Of a DNA stretch of 64,000 bases, positions 7,014 through 15,296 are shown piece after piece (position 1 is the first letter of the stretch; every line of letters starts with the position of its first letter). The translations under genes and the position numbers were made by a program. This DNA is from JAXGXJ01 sp040772905 (GTDB lineage: Bacteria; Actinomycetota; Thermoleophilia; RBG-16-64-13): positions 310,001 to 374,000 of the forward strand of contig JAXGXJ010000005.1 of NCBI GenBank assembly GCA_040772905.1. The letters are read 5' to 3'. Below the pieces are notes generated by a model. The model had not been told where the DNA came from. It did not search any database and saw nothing but the letters and a program-made list of their open reading frames with translations.

Positions 7014-8333
7014 ATGAGCATGACTCCTGCAAGTAGACATGATGAGGCCGATCAGCCCGTTGCCGGCCTTGCGATGCCCGGTCCCCAGCGGACCGAGTGG
7101 CTTCAGCTTGGCGTCATCTGCGCGGCCAGCTTCGTGGTGTGGTCGGGGTTCGGCGCCATCCTGCCCTACCTGTCGGTGTTCCTGCAGGAGGAGGCCAGTG
7201 CGCCTGTGTGGCTCATCGGAGTCGTGGCGGCCGCCTACTATGTGGGGTCGTTCACCTTCTCGCCGATCCTGGGCCGGCTGAGCGACTCTGTGGGCCGCAA
7301 ACCCGTCATCGTGGCGGGAGTGAGCCTCTACGCGGTGGCCGCCCTGCTGTTCATCACCACCACTCACCCCGGTTGGTTCATCCTGTTCCGCTTCCTGGAA
7401 GGAGTGGGGGCGGCCGCGGTCACGCCGGCCGGACAGGCGTACGTTGCCGAGGTGTCCACCGAGAAGGCGCGCAGCCGGGCCTACGGCTGGCTGACCACCG
7501 CGCAGTTCGGCGGCCTGGTGGCAGGGCCGGTGTTGGCTTGGCCTCTCTATGCTCTGGGCGGAGGGCAGGGCAAGTGGGCTTTCTATACCATCTTCCTGTT
7601 CGGGAGCGCACTCTCGGCCATCGCGGCGGTGGCTCTGCTGGTCGCCGTCCGCGAACCTGAGCACGCCCGAAGGCGGCGGCAGGTGAAGGTGGCGCGCCCG
7701 CCGTGGCGTAGGCTCATCACGCGTCCCGTGCTGGCCTTCCTATTGGTGGCGGTGACGGGACACTTCAGCATGGGCGCCTTCGAGGTGTTGTGGAGCCTGT
7801 GGCTGCGCCATCTGGGCGCCTCGATGCAGTTCATCGGCGTAACCTGGATCGCGTTCTCGGTGCCCATGCTCTTCTCCTTCGTGGGTGGCATGCTGGCCGA
7901 TCGCTACAACCGCTGGATGCTCATGTTCAGCGGTTACGCCATCTCGGCGGTTGCGTACATCATCTACGGCTCCACCAAGCTCCTGCCCCTTTTCGTGGTG
8001 GTGAACGTCATCGAGGGCTTCGCCATCGCCTGGTCGTATCCGGCGAAGCAGGCCTTCCTGGTGCAACTGGTGCCGCCTCGTTGGCTGGGGAGCGTGCAGG
8101 GAGTGGAGGGGTCGGCCGTCCAGGTGGGCGCGCTCGCTGGGACCGTGCTGGCGCCTCTGCTCTATCCCTATCTCTCGGGATGGGTGATCAGCTTGGGTGG
8201 GTTCATGTCGCTGATAGGACTGGCCGTTGCCGCGCCCATCCTCTACAGAGAGTGGCGTCGCCTGTGTGACGTGCGCGGCGACGGGCAGGCGGTGCCTCTA
8301 CCGGTGGGGCTGGCAGAAGAGCCCGTCGAGTAG
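7014..8333 (+). CDS. MFS transporter, probable drug or metabolite exporter
   Basis: This 439-residue major facilitator has about 12 transmembrane helices. It carries the motif GRLSDSVGRKP between helices 2 and 3 (MFS motif A), a charged central loop around residues 215-232 (EPEHARRRRQVK), and GGMLADRYNR as the matching motif in the second half. The RxxxGxxAA-type fourth helix (FRFLEGVGAAAVTPAGQAY) resembles drug:H+ antiporters of the 12-helix group. The substrate cannot be read from sequence. No Shine-Dalgarno is visible before ATG 7014, so a leaderless or weakly initiated mRNA is possible. It diverges from the SagB-like gene and may export its product, which is inference. Confidence 0.93.
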   Translation: MSMTPASRHDEADQPVAGLAMPGPQRTEWLQLGVICAASFVVWSGFGAILPYLSVFLQEEASAPVWLIGVVAAAYYVGSFTFSPILGRLSDSVGRKPVIVAGVSLYAVAALLFITTTHPGWFILFRFLEGVGAAAVTPAGQAYVAEVSTEKARSRAYGWLTTAQFGGLVAGPVLAWPLYALGGGQGKWAFYTIFLFGSALSAIAAVALLVAVREPEHARRRRQVKVARPPWRRLITRPVLAFLLVAVTGHFSMGAFEVLWSLWLRHLGASMQFIGVTWIAFSVPMLFSFVGGMLADRYNRWMLMFSGYAISAVAYIIYGSTKLLPLFVVVNVIEGFAIAWSYPAKQAFLVQLVPPRWLGSVQGVEGSAVQVGALAGTVLAPLLYPYLSGWVISLGGFMSLIGLAVAAPILYREWRRLCDVRGDGQAVPLPVGLAEEPVE

Positions 8334-8395
8334 AGTGCCGGAGCGGCGTTGACGTTCAGTCCGGGCTGAGCCTTCCGCTGTGACTCCTCTCCGCC

Positions 8396-8401
8396 TATAC
8401 T
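8396..8401 (+). promoter_or_regulatory. -10 element of a probably leaderless gene
   Basis: TATACT ends 7 bases before the ATG at 8409, so transcription should begin at or within a base or two of the start codon. No Shine-Dalgarno precedes the ATG. Confidence 0.6.
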
Positions 8402-8408
8402 GTGGGCT

Positions 8409-8876
8409 ATGAGGAGAAGATTCGACGTGATGGAGAATGATCGCCGTATCACCGACCGGCGCAAACGTCGCGTGAGCTTCGTGCTCCACGAACGGCGTAC
8501 GGGCTTCGACAGGCGCGTGTCGACATCTGGGGGAGGGGCCGCAGGGCTGACCGCTGTCCTCTTGGGCCTGCGCGACCGTCCCGGTATGTTGTGGGTGATG
8601 CTGGCGACTGTGAACGCGCTGAACGTGGCCGACTTCTTGCTCACGCTCAACGTGCTTGCCATGGGAGGCGGGGAGGCCAACCCCATCCTGGCTTCGCTCT
8701 TCTCGGCCGATCCTCTCTACGCGGGCATCTTCAAGGTGCTGGTGGTGCTGGCGGTTACCCTGCTCGTGTGGAGATGCCGGCGGTTCCGGCGTGCGCTCGA
8801 GGCGACACTCATCATGCTGGGAGTGTTCACCCTGGTGTTCTTCTACCACATCGTCGGACTGCTGGCCTATAGCTGA
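8409..8876 (+). CDS. DUF5658 family membrane protein
   Basis: This 155-residue protein has an Arg-rich cytoplasmic N-terminus (RRITDRRKRRVSFVLHERR) with repeated DRR motifs. A DUF5658-like core of three or four helices follows. The helix NALNVADFLLTLNVLAMGGG, with polar Asn and Asp inside the membrane and the GGGEANPI turn, is typical of the family. Later helices lie at about 105-122 and 132-152. The function is unknown. The gene appears to be transcribed from a TATACT box immediately before the ATG. It converges with the GGDEF/HD-GYP gene. Confidence 0.85.
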   Translation: MRRRFDVMENDRRITDRRKRRVSFVLHERRTGFDRRVSTSGGGAAGLTAVLLGLRDRPGMLWVMLATVNALNVADFLLTLNVLAMGGGEANPILASLFSADPLYAGIFKVLVVLAVTLLVWRCRRFRRALEATLIMLGVFTLVFFYHIVGLLAYS

Positions 8877-8894
8877 AGTGCTGAGGTGACTATC

Positions 8895-8917
8895 GGGCCG
8901 CGGCTGCGCAGCGGCCC
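8895..8917. terminator. hairpin between convergent genes
   Basis: GGGCCGC and GCGGCCC (7 bases each, 9-base loop) form a GC-rich hairpin between the convergent DUF5658 and GGDEF/HD-GYP genes. C-rich sequence follows and there is no T-run. It could serve both strands. Confidence 0.45.
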
Positions 8918-8957
8918 CCCACCGGTGCCGCCGCGGCGCGCGGGCGGAGAAGGCGCG

Positions 8958-10502
8958 CTAGCGTGCGGCGGCCGAGAGAGCCGCTCTGCGGGCTGACAAC
9001 TCGTCTCCGGCCACCGTGGCCTGCAGGGCTTCGTCCTCATCCAAGATGGCCACGAGTGCCTCTACCACCCGGGGGTCGAACTGCCGACCCGAGCAACGCA
9101 ACAATTCATCCCTCGCCTCCGCGTGGGAGCGGCCCGAGCGATACGGGCGATCGGAACAAATGGCGTGATAGGCGTCGGCCGCGGCGATGATGCGCGCTCC
9201 CAGAGGGATCTGCTCGCCGCGAAGGTGGTCGGGATAGCCGGAGCCGTCGTAGCGCTCCTGGTGATGGAGCACGAGCGGGATCACGTCTGTGAGTTCGGGC
9301 GCCTGCTCGATGATCTTCTTGCCCAGGACGGGGTGCTGGCGGATGCTTCTCCACTCGTCCTCGGAGAGGGCTCCCTTCTTGCTGAGGATGGCGTCGGGGA
9401 CCCCTATCTTGCCCACATCGTGGAGCCAGCCGCCCTCACCGACGAGTGCGATCTCCGGCGCGGGGAGCCCGATGCGGCGGGCGATAGCCGCCGCCAGCTC
9501 CGAGACCTTGTGCGAGTGGCGGTGGGTGTAGCCGTCGCGGATGTCGACCGCAGCCGCGAGGCTCCGCACTATCGCTCCCCGGCCGGAGTGAGGGAGGGGT
9601 ACCAGGTCGTCGGGGGCGGCTGAGGGCAGCTCGCGGTAGAACTGCACCTGGTTGCCGCCCATGTTCTTGGCGAAGTGGAGGGCCTTGAGGGCGGCTTCCA
9701 CCAACTGCGCCGGGCTGGCGCCGTCACCGGGATACGAGCACAGACCGATACTGGCGGTGAGCCGCAACTCCGTGCCTTCGGCGGGCAGGAAGACCCAGGA
9801 TGCGACGTCCTGGCGCAGGCGCTCCGCTACCTCGGCCCCGCCTTTTTCGAACGTGTGGGGGAGTAGCAACGCGAACTGATCACCGCCGAACCTGGCCACC
9901 AAGTCGATCTCGCGCAGCTGCGAGCGGAGTCGCCCGGCCAACTCGAAGAGGATGCGGTCACCGGTGCGATGTCCGTGGTGGTCGTTGACGGGATGGAAGT
10001 CGTCCAGATCGAGGATGAGGAGCAAGAAGATGTCGCCGAATCGGTAGGCGCGTTCACACTCGTGTGCCAGCCTGTCCTGGAACGCTCGGTGGCTCGCGAC
10101 CCGGGTGAGACTGTCGAGCCCGGCCGTGTCGGCCATGTGGGCAAGGTCGTCGGTGCGTTGGCGATGCAGTGCCCGAGTGAAGACCAGCAAGAAGACCGAA
10201 GCCAGGAGCAGAGCCCCCTGTCCCAGCCGTACGATGAAGTCGGTGGTCGGCAGGAACAACAGGGCCACGGCTAGAGCCACCAGAAGCGCGCCGGTGGCGA
10301 GTGCAGGCACGAGCCGCCGCAGCCGGACCCTGCGGCCGGCGCTGGCCGCCATGCAGGCGAAGGCGAGAGCGGCCAGCAGGAACCCTGCCGTGCATACCGC
10401 CAGTCCTAGCGCCAGTAGGCCTGGAAGTTCTATTGTGGACTCCTTTCTCCTCGGGGAGCTTTGTTCGACGGAGTGGTTTGCTCTCCTCCCATCCGGCGAC
10501 AC
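8958..10502 (-). CDS. membrane GGDEF (degenerate) plus HD-GYP signalling protein
   Basis: About three N-terminal transmembrane helices (25-50, 66-85, 92-109, numbered from GTG 10502) precede a GGDEF domain (about 125-290) and an HD-GYP domain (about 305-490). The cyclase signature reads GGDQF (206-210), so the catalytic Glu is Gln and synthesis of cyclic di-GMP is doubtful. The HD-GYP domain has HDVGKIG (361-367), HH (413-414) and DGSGYP (419-424) and looks able to hydrolyse cyclic di-GMP. GTG 10502 is the nearest conventional start but has no ribosome site. AAAGGAG lies 6 bases before an ATA codon at 10433, just before the first helix, so translation may start there. It diverges from the deacetylase lipoprotein. 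Confidence 0.9.
   Translation of the reverse strand: MSPDGRRANHSVEQSSPRRKESTIELPGLLALGLAVCTAGFLLAALAFACMAASAGRRVRLRRLVPALATGALLVALAVALLFLPTTDFIVRLGQGALLLASVFLLVFTRALHRQRTDDLAHMADTAGLDSLTRVASHRAFQDRLAHECERAYRFGDIFLLLILDLDDFHPVNDHHGHRTGDRILFELAGRLRSQLREIDLVARFGGDQFALLLPHTFEKGGAEVAERLRQDVASWVFLPAEGTELRLTASIGLCSYPGDGASPAQLVEAALKALHFAKNMGGNQVQFYRELPSAAPDDLVPLPHSGRGAIVRSLAAAVDIRDGYTHRHSHKVSELAAAIARRIGLPAPEIALVGEGGWLHDVGKIGVPDAILSKKGALSEDEWRSIRQHPVLGKKIIEQAPELTDVIPLVLHHQERYDGSGYPDHLRGEQIPLGARIIAAADAYHAICSDRPYRSGRSHAEARDELLRCSGRQFDPRVVEALVAILDEDEALQATVAGDELSARRAALSAAAR
10440..10446 (-). promoter_or_regulatory. Shine-Dalgarno before an ATA codon of the GGDEF/HD-GYP gene
   Basis: AAAGGAG on the minus strand is followed after 6 bases by ATA (10433-10431) in the frame of the GGDEF/HD-GYP protein, exactly where the first membrane helix begins. 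No ATG, GTG or TTG in that frame has a comparable site. Confidence 0.5.
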
Positions 10503-10548
10503 GAGGAGATGCGGCGCGAGAGTCCTCAGGGTGTCGAGAGGTGAGACG

Positions 10549-11451
10549 ATGAAGTACTTCGCTGTGATGATCGTGGTGGGGCTGTGTGGGGTGCTCGTCG
10601 GCTGTGGTTCACCGGAGGGACCAGGGGGCCAGCCCACCTCGACCACGTCCCGCCCTGCTACCACCACGGCCCCGGTCTCGACGTCCACCAGCACCGCGCC
10701 CACGAGCACGTCCACCACCGTGGGGCCCACGACCACCTCCACGACGAAGGCGCCGCCGACCACCTCCACCACCGCGGCGCCTGCGACCACCTCGACCACG
10801 AAGGCGCCGGCCTCCACCACCACGACCGTCGTGAGCGGCACGCCGGCCAAGGAGTATTCCCGTGTGCCGACCAAGCAGAAGGTGGTGGCCCTCACGTTCG
10901 ACGCCGCCTATGACCCCGCTCCTCTGGGTGCCATCCTCGATGCTTTGAAGGACGCCGGCGCCCCGGCCACCTTCTTCCTCACAGGGGAGTTCATCCACGA
11001 TTTCCCCGCGGAGACCAAGAAGATCGTGGCCGCGGGCCATCCCATCGGTAGCCACTCGTACTCGCATCCCGACTTCACCGAGATCAGCGACGCGAAGGTG
11101 CGCGACCAACTTCGGCGGACCGCCGCCGCTATGAAGGAGGTCGGGGCAGGCGACCCTCGTCCCTTGTTCCGCCCGCCCTATGGGGCCCGCGACACACGGG
11201 TGCTGCGGCTGCTGGCGAGCGAGGGCTACGTGAGCGTGTATTGGGCCATCGACACGCTGGACTGGAAGCCCGAGCGCACGGCAGCTCAGATCAAAGAGAC
11301 GATACTGAGCAAGCTCCAGCCGGGGGCAATCGTGTTGATGCACGTGGGTGGCAAGGAGACTGCCAAGATGCTGCCCGGATTGCTGGATGAGATAGAGGCC
11401 CGGGGCTATCGCTGCGTCGATCTGCGCGAGGCCCTGCCCGAGGCGGGCTGA
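10549..11451 (+). CDS. lipoprotein polysaccharide deacetylase (NodB domain)
   Basis: This 300-residue lipoprotein has a signal peptide ending in the lipobox LVGC (Cys19). A Thr/Ser/Pro-rich linker (about 28-98) probably spans the wall. The NodB deacetylase domain (about 110-298) carries motif 1 TFDAAYD (116-122, usually TFDDG), motif 2 HSYSH (169-173) with the metal-binding histidines, motif 3 RPPYG (208-212), and the late LMHV motif. Such enzymes remove N-acetyl groups from peptidoglycan or other wall glycans. The altered motif 1 keeps the first Asp, so activity is plausible but not certain. I chose ATG 10549, which has GAGGTGA upstream and starts the signal peptide; upstream in-frame codons give no sensible leader. 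Confidence 0.92.
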   Translation: MKYFAVMIVVGLCGVLVGCGSPEGPGGQPTSTTSRPATTTAPVSTSTSTAPTSTSTTVGPTTTSTTKAPPTTSTTAAPATTSTTKAPASTTTTVVSGTPAKEYSRVPTKQKVVALTFDAAYDPAPLGAILDALKDAGAPATFFLTGEFIHDFPAETKKIVAAGHPIGSHSYSHPDFTEISDAKVRDQLRRTAAAMKEVGAGDPRPLFRPPYGARDTRVLRLLASEGYVSVYWAIDTLDWKPERTAAQIKETILSKLQPGAIVLMHVGGKETAKMLPGLLDEIEARGYRCVDLREALPEAG

Positions 11452-11466
11452 GCCCCACCAGAAGCA

Positions 11467-11494
11467 CGAAGGCCGCCCTTGCGGACGGCCTTCG
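11467..11494. terminator. hairpin between convergent deacetylase and ferredoxin genes
   Basis: CGAAGGCCG (11467-11475) pairs perfectly with CGGCCTTCG (11486-11494) across a 10-base loop. It lies 15 bases after the deacetylase stop and faces the ferredoxin gene, so it could end both transcripts. Confidence 0.7.
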
Positions 11495-11558
11495 GCAGCA
11501 TTCGTCTCTCAGTCGGTGCTCCGCGTGTCCACGGTGCTCCGGGAATGAGCCGCGTTGC

Positions 11559-11747
11559 TTACTCTATGCTGATGGCGCCTTCCGGGCACTCATCGGCGGC
11601 CTCTTCACAACAGCCGGCGTCTTCGCACGCGTTCGGGTCGATCACGTGGGAGAGGCCGTCATCGCCGATCTCGAACACATCGGGGCAGATATCCTCGCAG
11701 ATACCGCACCCGGTGCAAAGATCGGGATCGACTTTCGGAACACCCAT
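11559..11747 (-). CDS. small ferredoxin ([4Fe-4S] type)
   Basis: This 62-residue electron carrier has CTGCGICEDICP near the N-terminus, with the Cys pattern CxxCxxC plus a fourth Cys. The C-terminal CPEGAI supplies the last conserved Cys. The pattern and length match single-cluster ferredoxins of anaerobes, in which the extra Cys residues (including a CC pair at about 46-47) may form a disulfide or a second, imperfect site. The protein is strongly acidic, as expected. AAAGGAGG precedes the ATG at 11747. The partner is unknown; the neighbouring AcuC gene on the same strand gives no clear link. Confidence 0.93.
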   Translation of the reverse strand: MGVPKVDPDLCTGCGICEDICPDVFEIGDDGLSHVIDPNACEDAGCCEEAADECPEGAISIE

Positions 11748-11887
11748 GGTTATCCTCCTTTGGGACTTTCAGGCGGTGCCGATTTAAGCAAAGCCCGGGA
11801 CAGAGTGCAAGTGCGCCGGGAGGCCGTGAAACCCGGTGCCAAGAGCCCGCGGACGCGGAGGTCCGCAGGCCGACTCGAGCCCACCGA

Positions 11888-13090
11888 TCAGACCGCCGGG
11901 TAGCGCTGCAACAACTCGGCCAGGGCCGTTTCCTCGATGACGGCAAGGAGCGCGGGGACGTCTTCGTGTACTACGGGCGTGTAGTCCGGGCCGCGATCGT
12001 CCAGCAGATGCGCGGGCGGGACTCCGCCCGCTGCTTGGGAGAGCGCGATCCATTCGGCCGGCAACTCGACCGCCTGGGTCTCGTGGCCGAGGACCGTACC
12101 CATGAACGCCGTCCACGCTCGCGGAGTCACATCGGATGGGTCGTAGCCGCCGCCACCCAATATCAACCAGCGACCGCCGGCGACTTCGTGCACCAACGAG
12201 TGGATGCGCGCGGCCAGTGCCGGGTAGAGCGCCATGGTGGCGGCAAGATCGGTGAGCGGATCGCTGTGGTGCGTGTCGCAACCCGTCTGTGTCACCAGCA
12301 CGTCGGGGGCGAAAGCCCTGAGGGCCGGCGTCGCGATGCGGTCGAAGGCCTCCAGGATGGCATCGTCACCTGCCAGGGGAGGTAGGGGCACGTTGAGGCA
12401 GGCCCCGCAGCCCTCGCCTTCGCCCACCTCGTCCGCTTCCCCGGTGCCTGGGAAGAGAAAGCGTCCCGATTCGTGGATGGATATGGTCAACACGCGGGGA
12501 TCGTCGTAGAAGCAGTCCTGCACGCCGTCGCCGTGGTGCGCGTCCAAGTCCAGGTAGGCCACGCGCTGCCCACGCTGGAGGGCGACGCTGATGGCGGCGG
12601 AGATGTCGTTATAGATACAGAAGCCGGCGGCTCGTGCCTTCATGGCGTGGTGCATGCCCCCCGCGGGGCTGTAGGCGTGGAGGGCGCGCCCCTCTAAGAG
12701 GGCCTCCATGGCCTGGATGGTGGCTCCCGTGTAGAGGGTGGGCGCGTCGGCGATGTCATCGAACAGCGGGTTGTCCTCCAGGCCCAACCCGTACAGGGTG
12801 AGGTCCAGCGGGGGACGCTCACCCCGCGCGATGGCTTGGGCGTGCGTGACGGCTTGTATGTACGGATAGGAATGGACGGCCATCAATTCGCTCGTGGTGG
12901 CGGCGCGCGGCGCGACGATGCTGATGCGGGGGTCGTCCAGCCAGCCCAGCAGGCGCAGTAGAGCCATGGTCAACTGGTAGCGGCTGGGCTGCAGAGGATG
13001 TTCGTCGCTGAAGTGGTATGAGGCGAGTTCGTCACCGTAGACGATGGTGATGCTCTCCTCATGTCCCCGCTCGGGGTCGCTCGGACACAC
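11888..13090 (-). CDS. acuC: AcuC-like class I histone-deacetylase-family protein
   Basis: This 400-residue zinc hydrolase belongs to the arginase/deacetylase fold. The start is set by GGAGGAG 5 bases before GTG 13090; longer readings of the frame run through tilS and are not credible. Visible features are HFSDEHPLQPSR near the N-terminus, the tandem histidines in GGMHHAMKARAAGFC, the zinc ligands in YLDLDAHHGDGVQ and the third ligand in TGCDTHHSDPL. GGGGYDPSDVTPRAW near the end completes the active site. In Bacillus, AcuC deacetylates acetyl-CoA synthetase; that substrate is possible here but acuA and acsA are not in the window. It diverges from tilS. Confidence 0.93.
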   Translation of the reverse strand: MCPSDPERGHEESITIVYGDELASYHFSDEHPLQPSRYQLTMALLRLLGWLDDPRISIVAPRAATTSELMAVHSYPYIQAVTHAQAIARGERPPLDLTLYGLGLEDNPLFDDIADAPTLYTGATIQAMEALLEGRALHAYSPAGGMHHAMKARAAGFCIYNDISAAISVALQRGQRVAYLDLDAHHGDGVQDCFYDDPRVLTISIHESGRFLFPGTGEADEVGEGEGCGACLNVPLPPLAGDDAILEAFDRIATPALRAFAPDVLVTQTGCDTHHSDPLTDLAATMALYPALAARIHSLVHEVAGGRWLILGGGGYDPSDVTPRAWTAFMGTVLGHETQAVELPAEWIALSQAAGGVPPAHLLDDRGPDYTPVVHEDVPALLAVIEETALAELLQRYPAV

Positions 13091-13180
13091 GATGTCTCCT
13101 CCACCGGCCGCTTCTGCCGCTGCGAGTACAATAGCAGCCTCTCTTGGGAGCCGGGAAAGGCGAGGGCAAGGCGGTCGGCG

Positions 13181-14614
13181 ATGGCTGACGTTGAGGGCGC
13201 AAGGACGAGAAGCAGACAGCCGTCGCTGGCGGCCAAGGTGCGCCGTTTGTGTGCGCGCGAAGGCCTGCTGGCCGGATCCGGCCGCGTGCTCGTGATGCTC
13301 TCCGGCGGCCAGGACTCGGTGACCCTGCTGGAACTGCTGGCAGGACGCGAACTGGGAGGGATGAGGCCGGCCTATCTGCACGTGTTGCACGTGAACCACC
13401 ATCTGCGCGGCGAGGAGAGCGACGCCGACGAAGCCCTGGTGCGAGCGCACTGCGAGAGATTGGGCCTGGATTTGACCGTCGCTCATCTGCAGGTCGAAAA
13501 GGCGGGCGGCAACGTGCAGGAGCGGGCGCGCGAGGCGCGACGGGCTGAGGCGGTCGTCACCGCTATGCGCACTGCGTGCAACCGTATCGCGCTGGGACAC
13601 ACCGCCGACGATCAGGTCGAGACGCTTCTCTATCGCATCGGGCGGTATGGCGGTCTGGCCGCGTTGCGAAGCATGCCGGCCGTCGACCTCCCCTGGATAC
13701 GGCCCCTCCTGGACGTACGGCGAGAGGAGACGTCCACGTTCTGCCGCGCGCGCGGCCTGGCATACGCGATCGACCGGGGGAACGCCTATCCCGGCTACGC
13801 GCGCACCGGCATCAGGGAGCAAGTGCTTCCCGCCTGGGAGGCGGCCTTGCCCGGGGCCGTGCAGGGGGCCCTGCGCACAGCTGAGGTGGCGGCAGAAGCC
13901 GAGTGCGTGCTGCAGGAGGTGTTGACCGCCACAGGCATAGACTGTGCCGTCGCCGTCCTGGACGTACCTGTGGTGACGGCTCTTCCTCCCGCCCTGCGGC
14001 GCCTGGTACTGCGTGCGTGGCTGGAGGGGCGGGAGGGGTTCGTCGTCACTCGGGCGGCGGTGCTGGCTGTGGAAGAAGTGCTGCACGGGCAGGGTTCCGC
14101 AGGCCGCGACCTGGGGGGTGGCTGGCGCGCCATCCGTGAATATGATCTGGTGAGGGTGGAGCCCCGCCGATGGGGAGGGGGCTCCTGTGACGCGGGGCCT
14201 GCCGGCCAGGGGGCGGCGACCGTCCCGGCCCCCGTCGCCCTGTCTGTGCCGGGTGAGGTGGAATGGGGGAGCGCAGTGGTGAGAGCCGAGCCGGTGGCGC
14301 ACTTCTTCGCCCCCGATCCCCGTCGGGAAGCCTATGTGGACGCCCGCGTCGTCCCTGGAGAGCTGCTGGTGCGGGCTCCCCAGCCGGGCGACCGTTTCCG
14401 GCCCCTTGGGGCCCCGGGCGCGCGTAAGCTCCAGGACCTCTTCACCGACGTGCGCATCCCCGCCGCGCAGCGGTGTTCGGTGCCGCTCGTGGTCTCGGGC
14501 GACGAGATAGTCTGGGTGTGTGGTGTGGCAGTGGCGGAGCACGGTAGAATAGCGCCCGATACCACGGGCATGGTGCGGCTCAGTCTGCGCGCGAGAGGCG
14601 CGGGCCGCGCCTGA
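13181..14614 (+). CDS. tilS: tRNA(Ile)-lysidine synthetase
   Basis: This 477-residue PP-loop enzyme attaches lysine to C34 of the CAT-anticodon tRNA-Ile so that it reads ATA. The ATP loop VMLSGGQDSV has SGGQDS at 41-46. HVNHHLRGEESDADE and ALGHTADDQVETLLYRI are TilS signatures. The C-terminal TilS domain (LVRAPQPGDRFRPLGAPG, KLQDLF) is present, so the protein is full length. I used ATG 13181; the frame is open further upstream but that sequence overlaps the acuC promoter region. TACAAT at 13126-13131 is a possible -10. It is the first gene of a long plus-strand block and lies 19 bases before hpt, the tilS-hpt-ftsH order seen in many Gram-positive bacteria. Confidence 0.95.
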   Translation: MADVEGARTRSRQPSLAAKVRRLCAREGLLAGSGRVLVMLSGGQDSVTLLELLAGRELGGMRPAYLHVLHVNHHLRGEESDADEALVRAHCERLGLDLTVAHLQVEKAGGNVQERAREARRAEAVVTAMRTACNRIALGHTADDQVETLLYRIGRYGGLAALRSMPAVDLPWIRPLLDVRREETSTFCRARGLAYAIDRGNAYPGYARTGIREQVLPAWEAALPGAVQGALRTAEVAAEAECVLQEVLTATGIDCAVAVLDVPVVTALPPALRRLVLRAWLEGREGFVVTRAAVLAVEEVLHGQGSAGRDLGGGWRAIREYDLVRVEPRRWGGGSCDAGPAGQGAATVPAPVALSVPGEVEWGSAVVRAEPVAHFFAPDPRREAYVDARVVPGELLVRAPQPGDRFRPLGAPGARKLQDLFTDVRIPAAQRCSVPLVVSGDEIVWVCGVAVAEHGRIAPDTTGMVRLSLRARGAGRA

Positions 14615-14633
14615 GCGACAGGACCAAGGGACC

Positions 14634-15164
14634 ATGGAAAGAGAGCAGGTGCGAGTACTCATCCCCGAGGAGCGGCTGCAGCAGCGCATCCGCGAACTGG
14701 GCGATGCCATCAGCACCGATTATCGCGGGCTGCGACCGGTGCTCATCTGCGTGCTGAAGGGCGCTGTCTTCTTCATGTCCGACCTGGCCCGTCATCTGGC
14801 GTTCGACCTGGAGATGGAGTTCATGGCCGTCTCGAGCTACGGCCGCTCCACCGACAGCTCCGGCGTGGTACGCATCCTCAAGGACCTCGATATCGATATC
14901 GAGGGACGGCACGTGCTCATCGTGGAAGACATCATCGACTCCGGTCTCACCCTGCAGTACCTCACCAACAACCTGGGCTCGCGCAATCCTGCCAGCCTGG
15001 AGGTGGTGACGCTCCTCAGCAAGCCCAGCCGTCGCCGGGCTGAGTTCGAATGTCGCTACACCGGCTTCGAGATCCCCGACGAGTTCGTGGTGGGCTATGG
15101 GCTCGACTACGCCGAGCAGCATCGCAACCTACCCTTCATCGGAGTGATCGACCACGTCGCCTAG
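14634..15164 (+). CDS. hpt: hypoxanthine phosphoribosyltransferase
   Basis: This 176-residue type I phosphoribosyltransferase makes IMP and GMP from hypoxanthine or guanine and PRPP. The PRPP-binding loop VLIVEDIIDSGLTLQYL (about 99-115) and the flexible-loop segment AVSSYGRSTDSSG (about 65-77) are clear. VLKGAVFFMSDLARHL is typical of bacterial HPRT. It follows tilS by 19 bases and precedes ftsH by about 130 bases. In Bacillus the order tilS-hprT-ftsH is conserved and HprT regulates ftsH transcription with TilS; the same could apply here but the sequence does not show it. Confidence 0.96.
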   Translation: MEREQVRVLIPEERLQQRIRELGDAISTDYRGLRPVLICVLKGAVFFMSDLARHLAFDLEMEFMAVSSYGRSTDSSGVVRILKDLDIDIEGRHVLIVEDIIDSGLTLQYLTNNLGSRNPASLEVVTLLSKPSRRRAEFECRYTGFEIPDEFVVGYGLDYAEQHRNLPFIGVIDHVA

Positions 15165-15253
15165 CCGGTCGTACGATGGTCAGGCCCGCTGGCGCAGCGG
15201 TATGTGGAGTCCCGCTGTCGGCAGGGGTCCAACGGGTGTGCCAAGTAGCCTTG

Positions 15254-15262
15254 TGGTAGTAT
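15254..15262 (+). promoter_or_regulatory. extended -10 promoter for ftsH operon
   Basis: TGG followed by TAGTAT lies 34 bases before the ftsH start in the only sizeable gap between hpt and ftsH. No clear -35 is visible. It belongs to the TGGTANNNT group seen at several genes here. Confidence 0.5.
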
Positions 15263-15296
15263 CTCAGCCCGATATCGAACGACTGCTGGAGTGCAG

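Noticed and set aside
6064..8333. Azoline-peptide (TOMM) biosynthetic cluster around the SagB-like gene
   Set aside because: No SagC, SagD or precursor peptide gene is near; only an exporter is adjacent.
13091..14716. Upstream extension of the acuC frame across tilS
   Set aside because: The frame stays open by GC bias only; the real start is GTG 13090 with GGAGGAG, and tilS is certain on the other strand.
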